64,000 nucleotides of DNA from Verrucomicrobiota bacterium (lineage in GTDB: Bacteria; Verrucomicrobiota; Verrucomicrobiia; Chthoniobacterales; Xiphinematobacteraceae): assembly GCA_023269545.1 (NCBI GenBank), contig JAHFTB010000005.1:1-64000 (forward strand), read 5' to 3'. Under the pieces are notes generated by a model. That model did not search any database and was not told the origin of the DNA. It worked only from the letters and a program-made list of their open reading frames with translations. Positions 32,556-44,229 of the stretch are shown here, piece after piece (position 1 is the stretch's first letter; every line of letters starts with the position of its first letter). The translations under genes and the position numbers were made by a program.

Positions 32556-33055
32556 ATGCTACTCCAGCACCTCTCCATGATATCGTACCTCCCATTCCCT
32601 TTTTTCCATATCCGATTTGGGTAGTCATCTTAGCCGCCTTGCTTTTCTTAGGCTTCCTTGCTCTATTACTTTGGGTAGTCAGATTCTTTCTTTTCAGAAA
32701 ACGAAAAATCCTTCCCCCGGAGAAGGCTCTGACGGCGCTTAGCGTGCTTCGAAACCGCATGGGAACAATTTCTCCCCATGATTTTGGGGTGGAAGTATCC
32801 ACCATCCTTCGTTGCTATGTGCAAGAGGAACATAGCCTAAGTGCTACCACCCAGACTTCTTTGGAATTTTTGGAGTCTATTCGAAACAATGCCGTATTTT
32901 CTATTGAAGAAAAAGCCATGCTGGGAAAATTTTTAGAAACCGTTGATCTTCTTAAGTTTGCTCGAGCAACAGTGGGAGCTGAAGAAAGTGCTTCCTTGTT
33001 GAAACAAGCGGAAAAGCTTGTGCGGACGCGAGAGAAAAAACAAAGCAGTGTATGA
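32552..33055 (+). CDS. DUF4381-like membrane protein
   Basis: A 167-residue protein with one membrane segment (about 21-45, PIWVVILAALLFLGFLALLL) after a Pro-rich periplasmic N-terminus (IVPPIPFFPYP), typical of the DUF4381 proteins found between DUF58 and batA genes. The cytoplasmic remainder is helical. Overlaps the genes on both sides by four bases, so it is part of a tightly coupled operon. Confidence 0.75.
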   Translation: MNATPAPLHDIVPPIPFFPYPIWVVILAALLFLGFLALLLWVVRFFLFRKRKILPPEKALTALSVLRNRMGTISPHDFGVEVSTILRCYVQEEHSLSATTQTSLEFLESIRNNAVFSIEEKAMLGKFLETVDLLKFARATVGAEESASLLKQAEKLVRTREKKQSSV

Positions 33056-34055
33056 CAGAACCTCTCCATTTTGGGGGACTGACCATTGTCTTCCCTTGGG
33101 TCCTTTTTTTCCTGCTGGCTCTTCCGATTCTGTCCTTTTTCAAAGGACGTGTGGGAGGCGTGGCCGCCGTACGGTTTTCCTCCACCAAGATTTTAACAGC
33201 TGTCGGGCGAAAGAGAAAATCCCTCTCGAGAGCCTTTCTTCCCGCCATATTCTTCCTTTCCATGGCGTTGCTGATCATAGCGGCAGCACGTCCCCAGATG
33301 GGCAAGAGCATTAGCCGTGTGCAGGCGAGCGGAGTGGATATTATGCTAGCTCTCGATGTGTCCGGATCGATGAAGGCTGAGGATATGAGCATTGGAGGAC
33401 GACGTACCAGTCGGGTGGATGCCGTTAAAGTGGTGACTCAAGAATTTATTAGTAGACGTCCCAATGACCGTATAGGAATCATAGCATTTGCAGGCCGCCC
33501 CTACTTGGTAAGCCCTCCGACCTTGGATCACGATTGGCTGATGGCTAATATGGATCGTGTACAGGTAGGATTAGTGGAAGATAGCACCGCCATTGGCTCG
33601 GCGATTGCGGCGGCCGCCCGGCGCCTGAGAGAACGTTCTGCCAAATCAAAAATTTTAGTCTTGCTGACAGACGGAGCAAACAATGCCGGGCGTATTTCTC
33701 CGGTGACCGCTGCGGAAGCCGCCAAAGCACTTGGAATCAAAATTTACACTATTGGTGCGGGATCAGAGGGGCCCGCCCCTTATCCCGTCCAGAATGTGTT
33801 CGGGAATATTCAATATCAATGGGTCGCATTTGATACTGATTTAAATACATTAAAGAAAATTTCCGAAATGACAGGCGGACAATTCTTCCGTGCGGCGGAT
33901 GGGCAATCGCTAGTAAAAATTTTTCGTGAAATTGACCACATGGAGAAGACAAAAGCGGAAGTGACCAAAATCTCCCTTTATCGGGATTTGTTTCCTTGGT
34001 TGGTCACCATCGCCCTCACATTGTTCATCCTGGAAATCCTCCTTTCTCAAACGAT

Positions 34056-34074
<19 letters not shown>
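33052..34074 (+). CDS. batA: VWA-domain membrane protein BatA
   Basis: A 340-residue protein with two N-terminal membrane segments (FPWVLFFLLALPILSFF and ILPAIFFLSMALLIIAA-like), a VWA domain with the metal-ion site DVSGSMKAEDM, and a C-terminal membrane helix (LFPWLVTIALTLFILEILL). BatA/BatB proteins are the VWA partners of MoxR. The end overlaps the next gene by 19 bases. Confidence 0.88.
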
Positions 34075-35972
<1,898 letters not shown>

Positions 35973-35983
35973 GAGATCGTAGT

Positions 35984-37855
35984 ATGAGGAGCCTATTAAA
36001 TTTCTATTGGAAAAAATGTATCCTGGCTTTTCTAGTTGTCTGTGTGGGAATTGCCCATGCGGCAGATATAGAAGTACGGTCTCGTCTGTCCGATACAGAA
36101 ACGCCGGTAGGAGTGCCGGTCCGACTGGAAATCATAGTGCAAGGAGCCAGAAGTGCGGAGGTGCCCCGTGATTTAGGAGTGGATGGTTTGCAGGCCCGCT
36201 ATGTAGGCGAGTCGGTGCAGATGCAAATGATAAATTTTCAGGTCTCAACGAGTTCTTCGTATACTTTTGTGATATTGCCACTCCGCCCAGGCAATTTCAC
36301 GATTCCGGATTTGGAGATAAAGGTAAATGGAAGAGTGTTTCGAACGCAGCCCTTGCATCTGACGGTTTATGACTCCACAAACAACTGGGGCAATTCTCTG
36401 GCTGGAGGATCACAAACCAGCCTACAATCCTCTTCCGCAGCAGCGTCACCAGCCTCGACTGTTCCGGCAACCCCGCAGCCTGGAAATTTGGTCGATTCAC
36501 AGTCTGATAAGCTTGCATTTGGTGTCCTCATTATTCCTAAGAAGCGGATTTATGTGGGAGAAGTGCTCCCCGTTGAAATTCGTTACTATTTTCATCCCGA
36601 TTTACCTGTCCAATCTGTCAATTCCATGCCTTCTCTGATCGGAGACAACTTTGTAGTGCGGAAAATTCCGGAACCTCATCAAGGACAGCAGGTAATGAAT
36701 GGGGTGAGGTATATGGTTCTTTCCTTCCGTAGTTCGATTCGTCCTCTGACAGCTGGGGAACTGCAACTGCCTTCCACTTCTATTGCCTGTCAGGTTTTGA
36801 CACAAGCCCGCCCCGAGCTTCCACCAGGAATGACAGATGCGTTCTTTCAGCGATTTTTAGACTCTATGCCAGGCATTACGCGTGTGCAAAAAATGGAGGT
36901 GAAATCTCCGCCTGTTATGATCCAAGCCATCCCTCTGCCGGAAGAAAATCGGCCGGATTCTTTTCATGGCGCTATTGGTAAATTTTCTTTGCACATGGAA
37001 GCATCTCCCCGGGATCCTTCTCCCGGTGATCCGGTAACTTTACGTGCGATCGTTTCAGGAGAAGGGAATTTTGATCAAATCACTGCCCCTGATCTGGTTT
37101 CGAAACAGGGGTGGCAATCCTATCCTCCTTCTTCAAAATTTTCGGACGCTGATCCCATCGGATACTTAGGAAAAAAAATATTTGAGTGGATATTAGTTTC
37201 CAAAGAAAAAAGGAGCGCTACACCAGGAGTGAAATTTTCTTATTTTGATCCGAACTTAAGCAAATATATTACATTGCGCGGACCATCACAGCCCGTAAAT
37301 GCCGAACCGCTTTTCCATGTCACGCCACCACAGGTGGGAACAATTCCAATTTCCGCGGAGGGCCAGGCATCGCCTCCGGTGGGGCGAGACAAATTTAGAA
37401 TTGCGAAGAAACTGCGGCAGGAGTCCTTTCAGCCTATCACCACACGTCCAGAATTTGCTATTGCCAATGCAGCGGCTCTTTTGGCGCTTTTAGCTTTTAT
37501 AGGCATTCAACTCATACGACGTCATTCGGCATCCGGCAGAGGAGAAAAAGCTGCTTTGCGGCATGCATTGATGGAGTGCCAAACCAGAGCATCCGCTTCT
37601 CAAGGAAAGGAATTTTATTCCGCAGTGGTCGAATTTTTACGTCTCCAAGCTCGTATCACTTCCAAGCGAGATACAAAGGGAGCTTCCGCTGAAGAAGTGG
37701 TACATGCCATTGGTTTGCAAGGAGAAGAGGCGGAGTTGGCATTAAACGTATTCGCACGTTACGAAGAGCTGGCCTATGGACGCGCGAAAGGTGCTCTTTC
37801 TCTCGAAACTCGGAAGGCTGTCTTAAAACTTCTGAAACAGAAAAGGCGGCAATGA
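35984..37855 (+). CDS. batD: BatD-like periplasmic protein
   Basis: A protein of 623 residues from ATG 35984 (a TTG at 35966 would overlap the previous gene). A signal peptide (FLVVCVGIAHA) leads to a long beta-rich exported region, as in BatD, including VGVPVRLEIIVQGA, a Ser/Pro-rich linker and SPGDPVTLRAIVSGEGNFD. One membrane segment (about 502-515, AALLALLAFIGIQLI) and a cytoplasmic helical domain end it. BatD is thought to sit in the envelope with BatA/B. Four-base overlap (ATGA) with the next gene. Confidence 0.85.
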   Translation: MRSLLNFYWKKCILAFLVVCVGIAHAADIEVRSRLSDTETPVGVPVRLEIIVQGARSAEVPRDLGVDGLQARYVGESVQMQMINFQVSTSSSYTFVILPLRPGNFTIPDLEIKVNGRVFRTQPLHLTVYDSTNNWGNSLAGGSQTSLQSSSAAASPASTVPATPQPGNLVDSQSDKLAFGVLIIPKKRIYVGEVLPVEIRYYFHPDLPVQSVNSMPSLIGDNFVVRKIPEPHQGQQVMNGVRYMVLSFRSSIRPLTAGELQLPSTSIACQVLTQARPELPPGMTDAFFQRFLDSMPGITRVQKMEVKSPPVMIQAIPLPEENRPDSFHGAIGKFSLHMEASPRDPSPGDPVTLRAIVSGEGNFDQITAPDLVSKQGWQSYPPSSKFSDADPIGYLGKKIFEWILVSKEKRSATPGVKFSYFDPNLSKYITLRGPSQPVNAEPLFHVTPPQVGTIPISAEGQASPPVGRDKFRIAKKLRQESFQPITTRPEFAIANAAALLALLAFIGIQLIRRHSASGRGEKAALRHALMECQTRASASQGKEFYSAVVEFLRLQARITSKRDTKGASAEEVVHAIGLQGEEAELALNVFARYEELAYGRAKGALSLETRKAVLKLLKQKRRQ

Positions 37856-38604
37856 GCATGCGTATTTTTATATTGTGGATCTTATTAATAGGTTTTGAGA
37901 GCGTTCACGCTGTCACTTTTGAAGAAGCCAACCAAATGTTGCATGCAGGCAATACTTCGGCTGCAGCCTCTGCCTATGAACAATTAATTGCTCAAGGAGG
38001 GAAGAGCTCGGCACTTTATGCTAATTTAGGGCGAGCCCTACAGCAACAAGGTAAAATAGCTGAGGCCTCTTTAAATTATTATCGAGCCCTAGTGCTCAAT
38101 CCTCGACGGAAGGAAGCGCTTCAGGGACTAGTCGAATTAAGTGAGAAAACAGGGTTGCAACTGCTGACTTCTCGTTGGTATGCACCAATTATCGAAAAAA
38201 TATCGCCTTTTTCCCTTCTGATCATAGGGGAATGCCTATTGTGGAGTGGAGCATTTTTTCTAGTCGCAATGGCATTTCGAAATCGACGTCAAATATCGGC
38301 TCTTGTTTTGAGTATATGCGTTTTGTTCCTAGGAGCTTTTCTATTAGGAATCGGATGGTGGGGAGATCCGAGAATAGTGGACGCGACTCTAGCTGTTGTA
38401 ACCGCAGCGCAGAGTGAATCCATGCTCAGCCAGCCGGCGGGAACCTCATCTCCTGTAGCCTTGCTTCCACCGGGAAGTCCTGTAATGGTCCTTTCCGAAC
38501 GAGGAGACTGGGACTATTGTGTGTTGCCTAATGGAACCAAAGGATGGATTGCCTCTTCCAGCCTTTCGTTTGTCAATCCCGATCATATACCAGACCGCTC
38601 ATGA
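37852..38604 (+). CDS. batE: BatE-like TPR/SH3 membrane protein
   Basis: A 250-residue protein with signal sequence (ILLIGFESVHA), TPR repeats (FEEANQMLHAGNTSAAASA, SALYANLGRALQQQGKIAEA), two membrane segments (about 122-140 and 147-165) and a C-terminal SH3-like domain (GSPVMVLSERGDWDYCVLPN, KGWIASSSL). This domain order is that of BatE. Overlaps the next gene by four bases. Confidence 0.85.
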   Translation: MSMRIFILWILLIGFESVHAVTFEEANQMLHAGNTSAAASAYEQLIAQGGKSSALYANLGRALQQQGKIAEASLNYYRALVLNPRRKEALQGLVELSEKTGLQLLTSRWYAPIIEKISPFSLLIIGECLLWSGAFFLVAMAFRNRRQISALVLSICVLFLGAFLLGIGWWGDPRIVDATLAVVTAAQSESMLSQPAGTSSPVALLPPGSPVMVLSERGDWDYCVLPNGTKGWIASSSLSFVNPDHIPDRS

Positions 38605-39410
38605 AGTGGGCCTTGCTTTGGATTTTATTTCTCTGGTTGTTTATAGGAGTATCTTGGGGACAAGCTGAAGAACCTAATTGGAGAAAATCTCCTGTCCCTG
38701 CGCAAGCTGGTAACTTCCCGGAAACCCTTCCTTGTCGTGCTCAGTACGAATTTGGTTGGACAAATATAGGCGCAGCTAAAGCGGACGTGACATTTTCCTA
38801 TTCCGGAGATCACTACTTTTTTTCCGCAAGTGGTGGCACCTATGGCTGGGCAAGAAAGCTTTGGAAAATTGATGCCACACAGATCAGTTCAGGCTTTCGA
38901 GGGTCTTGGCTACCCGAAAAAATGCATCAGATCGAGCGGTACCGCTCCTACACAATGATTATGGATGTTCAATATAACAAGCTGCAAGCGGATCGATTGC
39001 GAATGGCCATTCCGACGCCAGGGAAACCTCATGCAAGAAAGATATTTCCGATAAAAAATATGAGAGACATGCTTGCGGCTATGTTGTTTGTCCGCAGTCA
39101 ACCTCTACGCAATGGGGATCAGATTTCACAGGTGGTATTTCCCGGAGACTCAGCCTTCTTTATACAGAATCGTGTTTTAGGTAGAGAGACGATCGACTGT
39201 GGGGGAAAGCCCATGCGGACTATTAAATTCAGTCTCAGTATGAAAAAAATCTTAATGGACGGACCTCAAGAAGGAAGTTTAGTTGCTCACCGCAAGTTTC
39301 ATAGCGGTGTGATTTGGATTTCCGACGATAATAAGCGCATTCCGATTCGAGCCGAGATGGATATATTTATCGGTTATGTTTACGCTCAACTAAAGTCAGT
39401 GCAGTTTTAG
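38601..39410 (+). CDS. DUF3108 exported protein
   Basis: A 269-residue protein from ATG 38601 with a signal peptide (LLWILFLWLFIGVSWGQA). The body matches the DUF3108 beta-barrel-like family: LPCRAQYEFGWTNIGAAKAD near the start, SFRGSWLPEK-type middle and IRAEMDIFIGYVYAQL at the end. Its role is unknown; the family is periplasmic. It is coupled by overlap to the Bat operon and is probably its last gene. Confidence 0.78.
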   Translation: MKWALLWILFLWLFIGVSWGQAEEPNWRKSPVPAQAGNFPETLPCRAQYEFGWTNIGAAKADVTFSYSGDHYFFSASGGTYGWARKLWKIDATQISSGFRGSWLPEKMHQIERYRSYTMIMDVQYNKLQADRLRMAIPTPGKPHARKIFPIKNMRDMLAAMLFVRSQPLRNGDQISQVVFPGDSAFFIQNRVLGRETIDCGGKPMRTIKFSLSMKKILMDGPQEGSLVAHRKFHSGVIWISDDNKRIPIRAEMDIFIGYVYAQLKSVQF

Positions 39411-39419
39411 AAGGAGAAT

Positions 39420-39446
39420 ATATAGCGAATTCATTTTATACTTGAT
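39420..39446. repeat. Family C end-like fragment
   Basis: TATAGCGAATTCATTTTATA carries the outer bases of both family C ends in close succession. It lies ten bases after the DUF3108 stop. Nothing else is seen up to 39548. Confidence 0.4.
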
Positions 39447-39548
39447 TTTCTATGTTGCCGCTCTCCAATCTTTTGGGAGAAGTTCGATTGGCTCCTCTTT
39501 TCATAGTTGCCCTTAGCCGAACGCTTACGTTTCACTAAATCAGGTATG

Positions 39549-39806
39549 TCATTTTTGCGATGGAGGCGATATTTTCAGGCTGTGCAATGTTTCTTCATTG
39601 AGTTCGCCGGTAATGGGCAGGCGATTTTTGATTTGATAGCGCCGAATTGCTGCGTTGGTTTTGCTGCCAGATAACCCATCGATAGGGCCATGATAAAGCC
39701 CCAGCCCTTTCAATTTTTTTTGCACTATCAAAACAGTGGGTTCGGCAGAAAAAGAAAGAGACGCATTCAAAAATACTATCAAAAAAAAGATAAAAAATCG
39801 GCGCAT
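39549..39806 (-). CDS. Small exported peptidoglycan-binding protein
   Basis: An 85-residue protein with a signal peptide (FFIFFLIVFLNASLSFSA) and one PG_binding_1 domain (VQKKLKGLGLYHGPIDGLSG, then AAIRRYQIKNRLPITGELNE and a TLHSL end). It would bind the cell wall in the periplasm. It has no catalytic domain. It follows the MMPL exporter gene with an 18-base gap on the same strand. Confidence 0.85.
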   Translation of the reverse strand: MRRFFIFFLIVFLNASLSFSAEPTVLIVQKKLKGLGLYHGPIDGLSGSKTNAAIRRYQIKNRLPITGELNEETLHSLKISPPSQK

Positions 39807-39824
39807 GAGTGGAGAGCCTACTTT

Positions 39825-42284
39825 TTAAACATTTTTGTGACAACTTCGTTTCCGGAGAACAGCCACACCTGGAAGGATTACCAAAAACGCGGTCATCAGG
39901 GCCCAGAGAGCACCTAAGGAACACACAATGCCCAGGCCACGGAGGGAAGGATTTTCGGCGGCAAGCAGGCAACCGAATCCAACGGAGCTACTTAATGCAC
40001 TAATGAGGATGGGCTTCATCACATGAGCCACATTTTCACGAAAATCTCCTTCGCGGAGAAAAGCCAGAATAAGAAATGCTCCATAATCCACGCTTATGCC
40101 GAGAATTAAGGGAAATGCCAAAATATTTAATAAATTGATAGGCAGGCCGACAAGTTTTAAAGTCCCTACTAGCCCTCCCAATGAAAACGCTAAGCTAAGG
40201 GCATGTAGACTCCAGAGTGCGAAATTACGATAAGCAATGGCCAAAACCAGTAGTATCACGATGCCCACACCGATTCCGAATTTCCATAGTTGATTTATTG
40301 CCCATGGAACTAACTCATCCAAGGTTTCTTGCAGTCCGGACACGTATGCAGTGATTCCCGCCTTGTGGAGAGCATTCTGAACTATGGGAACCACATTTTC
40401 CGGCCGTTCGTTTTCCATAGGCCAAACGAATGCGACGAATGTGGAAGAATCCGATGATACAAAACGATCAATGAGAAACCACCAGGGAGAGTTGAGGGGC
40501 AGAATCTGTTTCCATTGCGGAGGAGAAGCTTTCTGAGCGGCAATTTCTAATAAATTTAGAAGTGTGAATGTGGAAGTGAAGGCGGAAGGATGGAAGCCAT
40601 TTTGTTGTAATATAGTAGAGAATTGCAAACGCGCGGTTCGGATGGCTGCAATATGAAGTTTGCGAGCATTAGATTGTTCACGGGAAGGCTGAGGAATAAA
40701 TGGAAGAGGACTGGAAAATTTTCTTCCGAGGGATTGAAGGCAAACATCCAATTGCTGAGCTACTTTGGCAGCATTCTCGGGATTGCTAGTGGGAACGATG
40801 ACCAAAAGCGGAGAGGATCCGGATGGAAATTCCGAGCGAATGAGCTGAAGAGTGCGGGAAGCGGGAATTTGAGAAGGTTCCAGCGAAGTGGAAGAAGTAT
40901 CAAATCGAAGAGTCTTCCAAGGGCTTAAAGCAAGTATCCCTATGAGCATCAGTATGCTTAAAATAGGATATAAAAACCAACGGGGATAACGCATGGCTAG
41001 AGTGACCCATCTGTTCAATCCTTCTTGTAGGGGATCCCAGGTAGGAGGCCGAACCGCATGGACAAAGAGAAAGAAGAACAAGCACATGAGTAATGCGCAC
41101 GCGCCGAGCCCCACAGCTGTCAGCACACCTAGCTGACTAAAGCCCGGTGACCCACTTAATGTCAGTGCGGAAAATCCAATGGCATTAGTAATCGTGGCAC
41201 AAAGAATGGAGGGAAATGCAGTACGGATTGACTCAGCGATCGCTTCCTGTCGAACGGCGCCTCGAGCAGATGCTCTCAGATAGGCCTGATAGAGTAAAAG
41301 GCTGCAATCATCACCCAAGCCAAACAAAATCGAACAGAATGCAATTGCAATGAGATTGAGTTGACCGAAAAGAAGTGAACCAATTGCCAAACCTACTGCG
41401 GCAGCCAATATCAGAAGCAAGGTCGAACCGATCAGAGGAAGCAATCGACGAAATCCGAAAAAGAAAAGAGCTGCTATCAGCACCATGGAAAGAAGAGAGC
41501 TGATAGTAAAATCCCTTCTCATACTGTGAGACACTTGGTCGACATAAGCCGAACGTCCCGTAACGGATATTTTCAATCCCGGATGGTCCCGCATGAAATC
41601 TGTGACAAAGCTATCGACCATGCGCATCGTATGGGAGGAATCTTGCGCGGAAAGAGATGCCTGTCGGATAATGACAGGAACGAGCCTCATCGAGCCCGAG
41701 GTATTTTCATCTTCGTTTTGAAAGGTATTTGCAGTGGTAAGGGGACGTACCGCTAGGGTGAAAATCCCCAGTGGGTCAGTTTGAAGCTGAAACCGCGCCA
41801 AAGGAGATTCTCCATGGAGCTGTGCAATGAGGGTGTCCATTCGTTTGCGAATGGTAGCAGGTTTCAATTGCTCCGTTGCTTGGAGAAAAGCACGCTGGTC
41901 TAATTGAAATAAGAGGGGGGTAGCGAAATGGGCGAGCGTATTTTGTCCGGCTACAGACTGTAACGGTGAGCCATCCAAAACTCTTAATACCCAGGGTTGC
42001 TGACGAAGTTGAGAAGTAAATTCGTCAAAATGATTGGTTCCATTGGGATCTTCGGCAACAACAAAAACCAAGGTGCGTCCTTGCGAAAATTTTTGGTTAT
42101 AAATTTTCAGGCCTTGAACGGTATTTTTGTCTGTTGGGAGAAGGTTGAGAACCTCTGAATCCAAACTGGTCTTGAGAGAAATAATGGCGCCAGCAAGGAG
42201 GACAATGAGTCCCGCTGCCGCTGCCAGGAAGAAAGGATAGCGTACTGTCAGAAACGCGATACGATCAGCTAGTAACCGAATCAC
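39825..42284 (-). CDS. MMPL/RND-family exporter
   Basis: An 819-residue inner-membrane protein with the two-fold RND plan: a membrane helix at 15-35, a large periplasmic loop, five membrane helices (about 255-410, including SLLSMVLIAALFFFGFRRLL and GLGDDCSLLLYQAYLRAS), a second helix/loop/helices set (FGIGVGIVILLVLAIAYRNF, LGISVDYGAFLILAFLREGD). The Gly-Asp-Asp and Ser-Val-Asp-Tyr-Gly motifs are typical of MMPL proteins, including the hopanoid transporter HpnN. The cargo (a lipid or hydrophobic molecule) cannot be told. Ends three bases before the ychF stop region. Confidence 0.88.
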   Translation of the reverse strand: MIRLLADRIAFLTVRYPFFLAAAAGLIVLLAGAIISLKTSLDSEVLNLLPTDKNTVQGLKIYNQKFSQGRTLVFVVAEDPNGTNHFDEFTSQLRQQPWVLRVLDGSPLQSVAGQNTLAHFATPLLFQLDQRAFLQATEQLKPATIRKRMDTLIAQLHGESPLARFQLQTDPLGIFTLAVRPLTTANTFQNEDENTSGSMRLVPVIIRQASLSAQDSSHTMRMVDSFVTDFMRDHPGLKISVTGRSAYVDQVSHSMRRDFTISSLLSMVLIAALFFFGFRRLLPLIGSTLLLILAAAVGLAIGSLLFGQLNLIAIAFCSILFGLGDDCSLLLYQAYLRASARGAVRQEAIAESIRTAFPSILCATITNAIGFSALTLSGSPGFSQLGVLTAVGLGACALLMCLFFFLFVHAVRPPTWDPLQEGLNRWVTLAMRYPRWFLYPILSILMLIGILALSPWKTLRFDTSSTSLEPSQIPASRTLQLIRSEFPSGSSPLLVIVPTSNPENAAKVAQQLDVCLQSLGRKFSSPLPFIPQPSREQSNARKLHIAAIRTARLQFSTILQQNGFHPSAFTSTFTLLNLLEIAAQKASPPQWKQILPLNSPWWFLIDRFVSSDSSTFVAFVWPMENERPENVVPIVQNALHKAGITAYVSGLQETLDELVPWAINQLWKFGIGVGIVILLVLAIAYRNFALWSLHALSLAFSLGGLVGTLKLVGLPINLLNILAFPLILGISVDYGAFLILAFLREGDFRENVAHVMKPILISALSSSVGFGCLLAAENPSLRGLGIVCSLGALWALMTAFLVILPGVAVLRKRSCHKNV

Positions 42285-42286
42285 AG

Positions 42287-43399
42287 CTATACGTTGAATC
42301 GAAATTCCATAACGTCTCCATCGAGAACCACATATTCTTTGCCTTCTATACGAAGACGTCCGGCCTCGCGTGCTTTAGCAGAGGACCCCAGTTGCACCAG
42401 ATCTTCATAGGCAACGGTTTCCGCTGCTATAAAACCTCGTTCAAAATCCGAGTGAATCACTCCGGCCGCGGCGGGCGCCTTGTCTCCGGTATGGATAGTC
42501 CAAGCACGTGTTTCCTTGGGGCCCGTAGTGAAATAAGTGCGAAGACCTAATAAATGATAGACAGCGCGAATCAGCTGTCCCACCCCACTGTCTGTGACGC
42601 CAAGGCCTGCCAAAAATTCTTTGGCTTCCGCGGGAGGCAGTTCGGAAAGTTCGCTTTCAATTTGAGCGCTGATCACGACCGCCTCTGTATTTAGGTGAGT
42701 GGAAACATGCTGAGTTACGGCATGGAGAAAAGGTGCTGCGTCGCAATTTTTAGGATCGGCCAAATCGTCTTCCCGGACATTACAGGCGAAAAGAGAGGGT
42801 TTGGAACTGAGTAAAAATAGAGAACGAAGAACAGATTTTTCGTCCGTGGAGAGATCTAGGGTGGAGGCTGGATGTCCGGAATCCAAGTGGGGAGTGAGTT
42901 TTTCCACAAGCTGGAGTTCGGCTTTGGCTGTCTTATCTCCTGCACGGACACCTTTTTGAAGTCGTTCTTTCCGTTTCTGAAGGGATGTAAGATCGGCAAG
43001 AATGAGCTCGGTATTCACGATTTCGATGTCGCGGACGGGCTCTATGCTGCCGCTGACATGGTGAATGTCTGAATTTTCAAAGCACCGGACCACTTGGACG
43101 ATAGCATCCACTTCTCGGATATGGCTCAAAAATTTGTTTCCAAGTCCTTCTCCTTCACTGGCTCCTTTGACAAGACCAGCGATATCTACGAATTCAATGG
43201 CAGCGGGAAGCGTCTTTTCAGATTTCGTCATTTTAGACAAAACTTCCAGACGAGGATCGGGAACATTTACGATTCCCACATTGGGTTCGATGGTACAGAA
43301 AGGAAAATTGGCAGCTTGGGCTTTACGGGTGCGAGTGAGTGCATTGAAAAGGGTGGATTTACCTACGTTAGGGAGTCCCACAATACCGGCTTTGAGCAT
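42287..43399 (-). CDS. ychF: Ribosome-associated ATPase YchF (Obg family)
   Basis: A 370-residue protein with the P-loop [30 protein letters not shown], the switch II motif [20 protein letters not shown] and the C-terminal TGS domain ([22 protein letters not shown]-like end [14 protein letters not shown]). Instead of the guanine-specific NKxD it carries the N-x-x-E type (NVREDDL), in line with ATP use. Divergent from the Nif3 gene 74 bases away. Confidence 0.96.
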   Translation of the reverse strand: MLKAGIVGLPNVGKSTLFNALTRTRKAQAANFPFCTIEPNVGIVNVPDPRLEVLSKMTKSEKTLPAAIEFVDIAGLVKGASEGEGLGNKFLSHIREVDAIVQVVRCFENSDIHHVSGSIEPVRDIEIVNTELILADLTSLQKRKERLQKGVRAGDKTAKAELQLVEKLTPHLDSGHPASTLDLSTDEKSVLRSLFLLSSKPSLFACNVREDDLADPKNCDAAPFLHAVTQHVSTHLNTEAVVISAQIESELSELPPAEAKEFLAGLGVTDSGVGQLIRAVYHLLGLRTYFTTGPKETRAWTIHTGDKAPAAAGVIHSDFERGFIAAETVAYEDLVQLGSSAKAREAGRLRIEGKEYVVLDGDVMEFRFNV

Positions 43400-43473
43400 A
43401 AGAGAGACAAACTACCCGATAAGCAGCTATGAAAAAAACTTCTTTTTTTGGAAGTACTGTTGAAAATAGACGC

Positions 43474-44229
43474 ATGAGTTCTCTCCGGAAAATTACTGCT
43501 TATCTGGATGATATTTTCTGTGTGAAAAATTTTAATGACTATCCCGGCGCTTATAATGGGCTTCAGGTGGAAAACACGGGGGAAGTGAAAAAAATTGCAG
43601 CAGCTGTAGATGCTTGCGAAAGCGTCATTCATCGGGCGATTCAAGAGAAAGTTTCTTTGCTGATTGTCCATCATGGATTGCTTTGGAGAGGAGTCACTCG
43701 TTGGACGGGATCCACATATAGAAAAATGAACGCGGTAATTTCTGGCGACCTTGCCCTATATAGTATTCATCTCCCTCTCGATGCCCATCCTGAATATGGT
43801 AATAATGTCCTTCTTGCGCGCGAATGCGGATTGACGGAATACAAGCCTTTTTTAGAGGAATTCGGAACTCCTATTGGAGTGCGTGTCCAGACGGCAATCA
43901 ATCGTGAGGAACTCTTAAAGCAAGTGGAGAGAGCTGTCGGAGGAAGAGTGCAGCTTGCGCCTGGTGGACCGGAAATTTGTCGATCTGTGGGAGTGGTTAC
44001 CGGAGGTGCGGGAACACAGGTAGCGCAGGCTGCTGCAGAGGGAGTGGACACGCTGATCACAGGTGAGGGGCCCCATTGGACGTATTCTGCGGCCGAAGAG
44101 GCCGGTATCAATTTGATTTATGCGGGGCATTATGCAACTGAAACATTTGGAGTTAAGGCTATTGCGCAACATCTCTCCAAATGCTTTGAAGTACCATGGA
44201 TATTTATCGACCATCCGTCAGGAAGATAA
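43474..44229 (+). CDS. Nif3-like dinuclear metal centre protein
   Basis: A 251-residue protein of the NIF3/YbgI/YqfO family, which forms toroidal hexamers with two metals per subunit; a GTP cyclohydrolase-like role has been proposed in the family. Metal-binding motifs LLIVHHGLLWRG, SIHLPLDAHPEYGNN, and GHYATETFGVKA near the end are intact. I chose the ATG at 43474 because the family begins just before the IxxYLD segment; an ATG at 43429 adds 15 residues. The last 34 bases overlap the next gene. Confidence 0.87.
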   Translation: MSSLRKITAYLDDIFCVKNFNDYPGAYNGLQVENTGEVKKIAAAVDACESVIHRAIQEKVSLLIVHHGLLWRGVTRWTGSTYRKMNAVISGDLALYSIHLPLDAHPEYGNNVLLARECGLTEYKPFLEEFGTPIGVRVQTAINREELLKQVERAVGGRVQLAPGGPEICRSVGVVTGGAGTQVAQAAAEGVDTLITGEGPHWTYSAAEEAGINLIYAGHYATETFGVKAIAQHLSKCFEVPWIFIDHPSGR